This document shows positions 14,526 through 21,427 of a stretch of DNA of 32,099 nt, one piece after another. The notes beneath the pieces are model-generated. The model did not search any database. It worked only from the letters and a program-made list of their open reading frames with translations, and was not told the origin of the DNA. The position numbers and the translations under genes were made by a program. This DNA is from Leptolyngbya sp. Its GTDB lineage: Bacteria > Cyanobacteriota > Cyanobacteriia > Phormidesmidales > Phormidesmidaceae. Each line of letters starts with the position of its first letter. The stretch's first letter is position 1. The DNA is taken from assembly GCA_003249105.1 (NCBI GenBank), contig QBLT01000020.1:1-32099 (forward strand), read 5' to 3'.

Positions 14526-16100
14526 CTATTCGTGTTGTGGGTCATCAAGAACTGGAGCTTGATAGGGTTCCACAACAACTATCAGGCCAAGGTCATAAAG
14601 GGCTGCGACACACTTTTCAACCTCTTCCCTTAAGCCCATATCTTGGAACAGTGCTCTTGCAGCTTTATAGGCTTGACGGGCATCCAACTTTTGACCGACC
14701 TTGGCAAAGCCCTTGCCAAGGTTAAGAATCGAGGTTGCTTCGGCACGGCGATCGCCAATCTCCCGCGCGATCGCTAACGACTGCTGGTGGTACTCAATCG
14801 CCTGTTGGTATTGTCCTTGCAAGCCATACGCAGCACCCAAATTGCCAAGGAAATTAGCATTGGTAAGGTGCCCACCGTTTTCCCGTGCGATCACTAACGC
14901 CTGCTGGTAGTACTTAATCGCCTGCTGATATTGGCCCAACGACAAGTAGGCACTGCCCAAATTGGCCAGTGAAGCAGCCTCGCCAAGGCGATCGCCAATC
15001 TCCCGCGCGATCACCAACGACTGCTGGTGATACTCAATCGCCTGTTGATATTGGCTTAGTAGAAAATACACATTGCCCAAATTACTCAGGGAAGCTTCCT
15101 CTCCACGGTGCTCGCTTATTTCCTTGGCGATTATTAACGACTGCTGATAGTGCTCAATGGCCTGGGGGTACTGCCCTAAATCTTCGAAGGCAAGGCCTAG
15201 CCGATTCAGTGTTTTTTCTTCGTCTTTGCGCGCTCCCAGTTCCCGATACTTGCTGAGTGCCTGCTGGTAATAGTCTGTCGCCTGAAAAGGTCGTCCACAA
15301 TCTCTTAGCGCATCTCCCAAATTCCGCAGAGATTTGGCCTGTTCAGCCGGGTCAGTTTTAGTTTCAGCCAGCGCCAAGGCTTTCTCATGTAGTTCTAAAG
15401 CCTGCTGATAGTTGTACTTGTCTGAGTATGCCTTTCCTAGGTTGTTGTAGAGCGTAATCAGCAGCGGCGACTCCGGGGCGGTTTGCTCTAGCTGGGCAAT
15501 CTGCTGTTGCAGATCTTCAATCGCCATCAGGCTACCTGCCGCCTCCGTACCCACTTCGCGGGTAGGCACTGGCACCATCCCGCCTTGCTCTGGTACCCGC
15601 ACTTCCGCCAAAAACTCAAACACGCCGCCGCGCCAGCTCCAAAAGTCGGGAGCTTGCTGGGCCAGGCGAGTCGCCACCGCATCCGGCAGCCACAGCACAA
15701 TGGGGAACGCAAAATTTCGCAGCGCCTCCCGCGTCCACTGCAACGAAAAGAAAAACTTCTCCTGCTCAGATTTTTCATCGCTCAGGCGTACCCCCAGCAG
15801 CTCGCCCGCGTTCAGCACCGTCACCACGGCGGGTTCCCCCGCTTGCAGGGCAGGGGTTTGGGCTACTAGTTCCTCCAGGGTGGCACGCAGGCTAGGGCGC
15901 TTGGGGTCAAGGCGGGCGCGCAGGGGGGCAATGCCCTGGTCTCTCAGGTCGGCTTCGTAGGCGGTGATCAGTTGGTCTTGCAGGTTGCGATCATCTGTAA
16001 TGGCCACCAGCAAGTCGAGCTGCTGGCTATTGAGGGTCAGCGTCAGCAGCAGTTTGCGATACTCGCGATCGTTCAGGGGTGGGAGGTCGGCGTGGGGCAT
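14526..16100 (-). CDS. TPR protein with N-terminal P-loop-less domain, partner of ATPase
   Basis: A 524-residue cytosolic protein in two parts. Residues 10-165 form a globular domain containing VVTVLNAGELLG, SLQWTREALRNFAFPIVLWLPD and LAQQAPDFWSWRGGVFEF. The strand/helix order resembles a NTPase-type fold without a Walker A motif, and similar sequences head many cyanobacterial TPR proteins. From about residue 214 to 500 are seven 40-residue TPRs of the long type (YQQAIEYHQQSLxIAREIGDRxxEAxSLxNLG). Some repeat units are near-identical in DNA 240 bp apart. It follows the ATPase gene by 77 bp on the same strand, with a REP-like palindrome in the gap. The pairing suggests a sensor solenoid and a separate ATPase engine. 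That role is inference. Confidence 0.82.
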   Translation of the reverse strand: MPHADLPPLNDREYRKLLLTLTLNSQQLDLLVAITDDRNLQDQLITAYEADLRDQGIAPLRARLDPKRPSLRATLEELVAQTPALQAGEPAVVTVLNAGELLGVRLSDEKSEQEKFFFSLQWTREALRNFAFPIVLWLPDAVATRLAQQAPDFWSWRGGVFEFLAEVRVPEQGGMVPVPTREVGTEAAGSLMAIEDLQQQIAQLEQTAPESPLLITLYNNLGKAYSDKYNYQQALELHEKALALAETKTDPAEQAKSLRNLGDALRDCGRPFQATDYYQQALSKYRELGARKDEEKTLNRLGLAFEDLGQYPQAIEHYQQSLIIAKEISEHRGEEASLSNLGNVYFLLSQYQQAIEYHQQSLVIAREIGDRLGEAASLANLGSAYLSLGQYQQAIKYYQQALVIARENGGHLTNANFLGNLGAAYGLQGQYQQAIEYHQQSLAIAREIGDRRAEATSILNLGKGFAKVGQKLDARQAYKAARALFQDMGLREEVEKCVAALYDLGLIVVVEPYQAPVLDDPQHE

Positions 16101-16145
16101 GGCTTTGCCGATGGAGATTAGGGGTAAGTGGCGCTGATTTAGCGC

Positions 16146-16167
16146 TGGTGGGCAGTGCCCACCCTAC
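16146..16167. repeat. 22-bp REP-like palindrome, copy 2 (inverted)
   Basis: Reverse complement of the 22 bases at 10337-10358, with core GGTGGGCA-G-TGCCCACC at 16147-16163. It sits in the 77-bp gap between the ATPase and TPR genes and might attenuate the second gene. Confidence 0.7.
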
Positions 16168-16177
16168 CCTCTCGAAG

Positions 16178-17458
16178 TTAGATCAAATTTTTGCGCTTTA
16201 GCAGGTCAGTTACCAAGGGGTGTAGGTCATACCAGAGGTCGTCATTTTCATATTCCAACACATACAGCCCGTGGAGGAGTTCTAAAAACTTAGGGTCGCC
16301 TGTATCGGGCGGCGTAAACGACTCGTAAGTTTGCCGCAGCAGTTCGTAGAGATTGTTGCCCAGAGGACGAGCGTACTGCTTGCGAAGTTCTCTCACGGCT
16401 GCGGCCAAAATCTCGCCGTCAATTTTCACATCGCGAATCTCAGGCTCTAGCTCAAACCGCAGCATGCATTCGCGGCAGCATTCTTGCCCTAGCCGTACCA
16501 GCTCGCGCAGCACACCACCGCTGAGCAGTACCATTTGCCTCAGCACATCGGGTTCGATCAGGTCGGCATCAATGCGCTTTTCTAGCATGCTTTGCAGCCG
16601 GGCCACGTTGGCTTCTATGGGCTGGGCATCAGGCTGGTGAGAGGCATCGCGGGTAAAAAACTTAGTCACCGAGAGCAGCAAAATCGAGCTTTGGGTCTCC
16701 AAAATTTCGACCAATTCTGGCTCGCGCACTACCGCAATGGGAATGGTAAACAGAATGCGAATTTGAGGGGAAAAGAGGGCATTGATATTGTCACGGAAGA
16801 TGGGCTCCACCACGCCTAGATCGAGCTTGTCCAGGTCATCAATGATCACCAAGACTTCTTTCCCTGTAGCGGTTTGAATGGCGGCGGCAATCAGATCGAT
16901 GTGCTGGGCCAGCTCAGACACCCGCCGCTCGTAGGTCTCTTTGATCTCCTGGCGAAAAGAGTCTTCTTTTTGTAGTTTGGCGGTAAACACTTTGAAAAAG
17001 TCGCCCCCTAGGGCAGTCTCTTTCTTGAGCTGGTCGGTGTAAGTGACTGACTTGGTTTGGGTAAACCAGCTCTTCAGGCTCTCGCGGGTGCTCTCAGGAA
17101 TCGGCACCTCGTTGCGGATGGCCCGCCGCAGCAGCCGCAGGGCGATCGCATAGAGAATGTTGATATGGTTCACGTCCGACATCTCCACCATATTGGCGAT
17201 GGAGAAAAACTCGACGAATAGCCCCCGCTTACGCACCTCTAGGGCCAGTTCGTTGAGGAGGGTAGTTTTGCCGCAGCCCCGGTGCCCCGTAAAAATCAGC
17301 TTGCCGTTGGCCTCGCTGGCAACAATGGCGCTGCGTAGCCGGGCCAGGGTCTCAGCGCTATGGGTAATGCGAAACCGCTCAATGTCGTCTGACTTGAGCA
17401 GCGGAAACAGATTCAGTTTGCGGTAGGTGTCGATGTACCGCTGATAGAGGTCGTTCAC
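16178..17458 (-). CDS. P-loop ATPase, STAND/KAP-like, operon with TPR gene
   Basis: A 426-residue soluble ATPase. Walker A is GHRGCGKTT (58-66). Walker B is VLVIIDDLDKLD (202-213) with two acidic residues, of the hhhhDDxD kind seen in STAND and KAP NTPases. A basic region, LRELVRLGQECC, follows near residue 325 and may be a sensor/lid helical segment. The C-terminal 60 residues (LLHGLYVLEYENDDLWYDLHPLVTDLL) look like a winged helix. No nuclease, protease or other effector is fused. The start is GTG 17458. It lies 29 bp after the acyltransferase gene and 77 bp before the TPR gene, all minus strand. One reading is a STAND machine split over two genes; alternatives are a regulatory ATPase or a transport-linked one. 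Confidence 0.83.
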   Translation of the reverse strand: MNDLYQRYIDTYRKLNLFPLLKSDDIERFRITHSAETLARLRSAIVASEANGKLIFTGHRGCGKTTLLNELALEVRKRGLFVEFFSIANMVEMSDVNHINILYAIALRLLRRAIRNEVPIPESTRESLKSWFTQTKSVTYTDQLKKETALGGDFFKVFTAKLQKEDSFRQEIKETYERRVSELAQHIDLIAAAIQTATGKEVLVIIDDLDKLDLGVVEPIFRDNINALFSPQIRILFTIPIAVVREPELVEILETQSSILLLSVTKFFTRDASHQPDAQPIEANVARLQSMLEKRIDADLIEPDVLRQMVLLSGGVLRELVRLGQECCRECMLRFELEPEIRDVKIDGEILAAAVRELRKQYARPLGNNLYELLRQTYESFTPPDTGDPKFLELLHGLYVLEYENDDLWYDLHPLVTDLLKRKNLI

Positions 17459-17487
17459 CGCGCCAGCCTCGTAGGGAACCTAGCTCA

Positions 17488-18903
17488 TCATACCGAAGGC
17501 GGCGGTGGAATCATGGCTTCTAGTGTGCTTTGCAGGTCGGTGGTAAGCTGGGCGACGGCCTGTTTGCGGTTGGCTTTGTAGTCGGGCCAGCGATCGCTCA
17601 CTGAGATCGGCTCTCCCACCGTCAGCACCGCCCGCTGGGGCCCCAGCTTGGGCCGAGGGAACGGATTTTTACCCTGAATCAAACAGACCGTATCGCGCAA
17701 AATCATTACCGTTTCGGCAAAGCGCTCGGCGGAGGGGCGCTGGCGCACGTAGCAGCCCGTGACGGCGACAAAGCTCTCTACCAGGCGCATGTGCCACATG
17801 CGGAGGGAGGCTTCTTCTGCTTCGCGATCGGCCAGCCCTAGCTCCACTGCTGACAGGGGCGGATCGCTCACTACGTCCTGGCGGAAGATGTGCTCCCAAC
17901 CGGCCTGCTCAATGCGGCGGCAGCGGTCAATGGTGCTGCCCTTGGGCAGGAGCTGAAAGTAGGTCTCTGCCACCTCTAGGGCCGCATTCATCAAGGCTTC
18001 GAGGCGATCGCCCAGGGCATTGGTCGGGGGTGAAGTATCGGGGCGATCGCTCGGTTCGCCTAGGGGCAGCGCCACGCGATACACTCGGCTGTAATAATTT
18101 TCTATCAGAGTGAGCAGACGTTCCCCCAGGTTGTAGAGCCGACGATAGCGCTGCTCGACGGCGGTTTTAGACGTGTCGCCAGGGGGGTAGAGATCCTGAC
18201 GGGGAGCTAAACTTGTCTCCTGCTCTAGGCGATCGAGCCAGCGATCTAGTTCGCGCCAGGGCGGTGTGATGTAGCGGTAGGAGATGCCCAAAGGGGCGAT
18301 CGCCACCTGCTCGGCGCGGCCCTGGTTGTGCAAATCCTCCACACACCAAAAGGCCATCTGGCTCACCCCTGGTTCTAGGGGGCTGACAATTTCGGTGTGG
18401 CCGTTGTTGCCACCCTCAGGGGCAGCCGCGAGGGGAAAGCGGCCATTGGCCAACAGCTGGCGGGCCGATCGCAGCCCCTGGCGATCGACCTTGCCCCGCT
18501 GAATCGGGGTACCCCCTAGCTTGCGATAGAGCCACCCGACCCAGTCACCAGCCCAGATTGGAATGCCGCGATCGTAGATGAAGTGCGCGTGAACCGGGCG
18601 CTTGAGATCGATACCCAATTCTCTGGCTCGCTGGGGTACGGCATGCCACAGCAAATGCCCCAAACAAAACGAGTCAAGCGGGCTGGGATGGCGGAAGGCC
18701 AGTAAAAACCGGGTTTCTCCGGCGTCAAACGCCTTGAATAGCTGCACCAGCCCCTCGGCATTGATCACCTCTACCCGCTGAATCTGCTCACGCCAGCGCA
18801 TCCAGTAGGGCAGCCCCAGACGCACCAGGGCTAGCACCCGAGTATCCAATGCGGGGGGAATGAAGCTTAGGGGCGGCTGGGCGCGGGGGGAGGGGTTAAC
18901 CAC
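17488..18903 (-). CDS. PlsC-like 1-acylglycerol-3-phosphate acyltransferase
   Basis: A 471-residue acyltransferase of the PlsC/LPLAT superfamily, expected at the cytosolic membrane face and transferring acyl groups to lysophosphatidate or a related lipid. The catalytic H-x4-D motif is RHPSPLDSF near residues 71-79. The substrate-binding motif EGGNNGHTE (near 163-171) stands in the place of the classical FPEGTRS. APLGISYRY follows. The remaining 270 residues are a C-terminal extension typical of long cyanobacterial members but without a fold I can name. The start is GTG 18903 with GGGGA upstream. It is the first gene of a minus-strand run with the ATPase and TPR genes; the 29-bp gap to the ATPase suggests one transcript. 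Confidence 0.86.
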   Translation of the reverse strand: MVNPSPRAQPPLSFIPPALDTRVLALVRLGLPYWMRWREQIQRVEVINAEGLVQLFKAFDAGETRFLLAFRHPSPLDSFCLGHLLWHAVPQRARELGIDLKRPVHAHFIYDRGIPIWAGDWVGWLYRKLGGTPIQRGKVDRQGLRSARQLLANGRFPLAAAPEGGNNGHTEIVSPLEPGVSQMAFWCVEDLHNQGRAEQVAIAPLGISYRYITPPWRELDRWLDRLEQETSLAPRQDLYPPGDTSKTAVEQRYRRLYNLGERLLTLIENYYSRVYRVALPLGEPSDRPDTSPPTNALGDRLEALMNAALEVAETYFQLLPKGSTIDRCRRIEQAGWEHIFRQDVVSDPPLSAVELGLADREAEEASLRMWHMRLVESFVAVTGCYVRQRPSAERFAETVMILRDTVCLIQGKNPFPRPKLGPQRAVLTVGEPISVSDRWPDYKANRKQAVAQLTTDLQSTLEAMIPPPPSV

Positions 18904-19316
18904 AAATTCATCCCCGAGGACGGTGAGAACACCCCGATGATATAGCAGAGGCGAGAAAAACCCTGCACCTTTGTGAGGCGATTGAAGCCCCTCAGTGAAT
19001 TTGCGGATAAATCATAAAGCTTTTATAAGCAACCCTGGCTCTGGCATTGTGCCTGCTGTAGAAACCCAGTTTAATGGCAGAAGCCAAACCCGACTGGGCT
19101 AGGCGCTTGAGGAAAATCGTCACGTGTGATTATCACAGTCCCTAAGGAGTTTCTCTACAACGCCCAACGTTATCTACTCAGTGAACTTTGGGCGGGTGCA
19201 TAAGCCAGGTACATCACATCACAACCATGCCCCTTTCAGACGAAGCTACGGCCCAGGCTGCGGTTGATAGATGACCTGTTTTAGAGACGTAGTTAGCGGT
19301 AAAACGACGGTTTGTT
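18904..19316. other. 413-bp divergent promoter region
   Basis: Lies between divergent acyltransferase and FHA genes. No gene seen. It has AT-rich stretches (around 19003-19029) suitable for promoters and a 13-bp palindrome TGTGAT-T-ATCACA at 19127-19139 that could be an operator. That palindrome resembles CRP half-sites but with a spacer of 3 instead of 6. No ribosome site was clear before the FHA start. Confidence 0.45.
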
Positions 19317-19898
19317 ATGGTTTCCTCCCACTTCTTTTCTGCCGACTCAGATCAGCGATCTGGCACTGCCCCTAAAAGCCCCGGTGGTAGCGCGATTCCC
19401 GTTGGGATAGCTCCGCAAACCGCCTCACCCCCCTGGCTGCTAGATACGCTCTTCCGCAACTTGAGCTATGACCTGGAGCAAGTGGCCGACATCATCGACC
19501 CCATTCTGACAGCCCAAAACCATTGCTACCGCACCGACTGGTATGTGCAGGGCATTGTGGCCGACGATCGCGCCTTTCTCAGCACCAATATCAACGCCGA
19601 TCGCGCCATTCAGGTGACGCTGTGCGGCACCCGCTGGCTGCTTGGCCAGGGTCGCCGCTGCGCCGTGGCTATGCTCCAACCAGGGATTGCCGACTGCCAT
19701 GCGGCGCTCAACTTTGACTCCTTGCAAGGCTTTTTTCTCACCGATTTGGGCAGTGATGGGGGCACCTGGGTGAACGGTCGTCGTCTGGCTCCGGCTCAGC
19801 GCCACTACCTGCAAGACGGTGACCTGATTAAGCTGGGCAGTCTGCGGTTTGAGTTTTTGCAGCAGCGCTGCGACCAATCGGTGTGGCACGACGCTTAA
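19317..19898 (+). CDS. FHA-domain protein
   Basis: A 193-residue protein. Residues about 100-185 are a forkhead-associated domain, the phosphothreonine-binding module of Ser/Thr kinase signalling. WLLGQGRRCAVAM is in place of the GR motif, CHAAL for the SxxH region, and DLGSDGGTWVNGRRL followed by LQDGDLIKLGSLRFEF complete the fold. The canonical S of SxxH is replaced (IADCHAAL), so phosphopeptide binding is not certain. Residues 40-95 are alpha-helical (DLEQVADIIDPILTAQ) and contain no known domain. No kinase or phosphatase is in the window. The gene converges on dprA: the stop codons overlap within TTAA at 19895-19898. ATG 19317 is the only plausible start. Confidence 0.85.
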   Translation: MVSSHFFSADSDQRSGTAPKSPGGSAIPVGIAPQTASPPWLLDTLFRNLSYDLEQVADIIDPILTAQNHCYRTDWYVQGIVADDRAFLSTNINADRAIQVTLCGTRWLLGQGRRCAVAMLQPGIADCHAALNFDSLQGFFLTDLGSDGGTWVNGRRLAPAQRHYLQDGDLIKLGSLRFEFLQQRCDQSVWHDA

Positions 19899-21037
19899 CA
19901 GCGCTGGTATCGCATGCCTGGCAGCTGGGTGACGAGACCCATCAGCTCTAGCTGCACCAGGGTAGCCAGCACTTCTCCGGTGGGCTGGGCCAACTGCTGC
20001 ACCAGACTGTCGAGGGATCTGGGTTCGTCGGTGATGGCGGTCAATACCTGAGCCATGGTGGGGGATAGAGGCGATCGCTCTGGCGGACTTACAGGCGGGC
20101 GATCGCCCCGGCCCGGCAACGCTTCACCGGACGATTCCCCCTTGCCAATCTGGGGCATCTGGCCGAGGGCGGCAATCAGCGTCATGTCATTCAAAATCAT
20201 TTGGGCACCCTGGTTGATCAGCCCCAGGCAGCCCTCGCTGTTGAGGTTATCGAGTGACCCCGGTACCGCAAACACATCGCGGCCATAGTCGTTGGCCAGC
20301 TGCGCCGTAATCAGTGCCCCCGATCGCGCCGGGGCTTCGGTCACCACCACCGCTCGGCTGAGCCCAGCAATAATCCGGTTGCGGCGGGGAAAGTGGGCGC
20401 GATCGGGCGGTGTGCCGTTGGGGTGCTCGCTGAGCAGCAGGCCGTGGCGGGCAATGCGATCGTGCAGGTCGCGGTTGCCCAAGGGATAAACCTGGTCAAC
20501 CCCTGTCCCCAGTACTGCAATGGTGAGGCCACCGCTCTCTAAGGCCTGGTGGTGAGCGTAGCGATCGACCCCCTTAGCCAACCCCGAGATCACGATCACA
20601 TCGTGGGCTACCAGCTGCTGAGTCAGGCGGCGGGTCCAGCGCTGGCCGTAGTCTGACGGGTTGCGGGTTCCGACCACCCCGACCGATGGCACCAGGTGCA
20701 GAGCCCCGGCCAGCTCTGGCTGTCCCCGATAAAACAGCAGCGGCGGCGGGTCGGTAATTTCGTAGAGCAGGGCCGGGTACTCCGCGTCGGCTGGGGTCCA
20801 AAAATTGGGGTGCTGCTGTTCGTAACGGGCCAGCAGCTCTAGCGGAGAAACCGTCTGCCGATACTCCACCAGTTTTGCGCCAATCCCCAGGCCAATGCCT
20901 TCCACCTCTAACAGATCCGCTCCATCGGCATGCCAAGCGGTCGATAGAGTGCCAAAGTGGCTGCACAGTCGCTTCAATAAAATTGGGCCAAGACCGTGGG
21001 CTTGGGCCCAGGCCAGCCAATACGCTCGTTCTGCCAT
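19895..21037 (-). CDS. dprA: DNA-processing protein DprA
   Basis: DprA loads RecA on incoming single-stranded DNA in natural transformation. This 380-residue protein has the whole plan. An N-terminal SAM/HhH-like region covers 1-70 (GLGPILLKRL). The Rossmann-like core (about 95-290) has VGVVGTRNPSDYGQRWTRRL, VISGLAKGVDRYAHHQAL, FPRRNRIIAGLSRAVVVTEA and SGALITAQLANDYGRDVFAVPG. After a Pro/Gly linker comes the C-terminal winged-helix domain (325-380, ITDEPRSLDSLVQQLAQPTGEV). All core motifs are intact, so DNA uptake ability is plausible. It is the last of a minus-strand series with the small membrane gene (54 bp upstream) and the kinase. Confidence 0.96.
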   Translation of the reverse strand: MAERAYWLAWAQAHGLGPILLKRLCSHFGTLSTAWHADGADLLEVEGIGLGIGAKLVEYRQTVSPLELLARYEQQHPNFWTPADAEYPALLYEITDPPPLLFYRGQPELAGALHLVPSVGVVGTRNPSDYGQRWTRRLTQQLVAHDVIVISGLAKGVDRYAHHQALESGGLTIAVLGTGVDQVYPLGNRDLHDRIARHGLLLSEHPNGTPPDRAHFPRRNRIIAGLSRAVVVTEAPARSGALITAQLANDYGRDVFAVPGSLDNLNSEGCLGLINQGAQMILNDMTLIAALGQMPQIGKGESSGEALPGRGDRPPVSPPERSPLSPTMAQVLTAITDEPRSLDSLVQQLAQPTGEVLATLVQLELMGLVTQLPGMRYQRC

Positions 21038-21091
21038 GCCGCGCGGGGATAAGAATCTCCCGCTCAGTATGCCCGCGTTGCCCCGCCAGCC

Positions 21092-21370
21092 CTACCGCCG
21101 CACCCGAGGTAACCGCTGGGTGCCGCCGCGCCTCAAGAAGTTGCCTAAGGGCAGCCGCCGCGGGTTGAGCTGGCGCAGCGGGGCGGGCAGCTCTAGGGTG
21201 GTGGTGGGTTCGCCGCCGGGGGTCATCCACCAGGCGTTGATGGTGCCCCCGGCAAACCCGGCCACCGCGCCCAGCAAAATACTGGGCACCACCCCATAGC
21301 CCAGCAGCAGAAATATAAATAGAAAGGCCAGCCAAATTTTTAGCGCTGGTGGAATAATTTTGTCGGCCAC
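21092..21370 (-). CDS. Small membrane protein, unknown
   Basis: A 92-residue protein. Two hydrophobic segments, about residues 12-28 (IWLAFLFIFLLLGYGVV) and 29-46 (SILLGAVAGFAGGTINAW), precede a soluble basic tail ending RRGGTQRLPRVRR. Gly-rich packing in the second helix is typical of small hairpin membrane proteins. No family is recognised. The start is GTG 21370 with AGAGGA upstream. It lies 57 bp after the kinase gene and 54 bp before dprA, all on the minus strand, so it may be co-transcribed with them. A link to DNA uptake is possible by position only. Confidence 0.68.
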   Translation of the reverse strand: MADKIIPPALKIWLAFLFIFLLLGYGVVPSILLGAVAGFAGGTINAWWMTPGGEPTTTLELPAPLRQLNPRRLPLGNFLRRGGTQRLPRVRR

Positions 21371-21427
21371 CGGTACATCCTCTCTCGGGCGCTGGTGAGG
21401 CTAGGCAAGCGCCTATGCCCCTACTCA

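Noticed and set aside
14740..15240. Regular 120-bp periodic repeats resembling a repeat array
   Set aside because: They are in-frame TPR units of a coding gene, not a CRISPR or satellite array.
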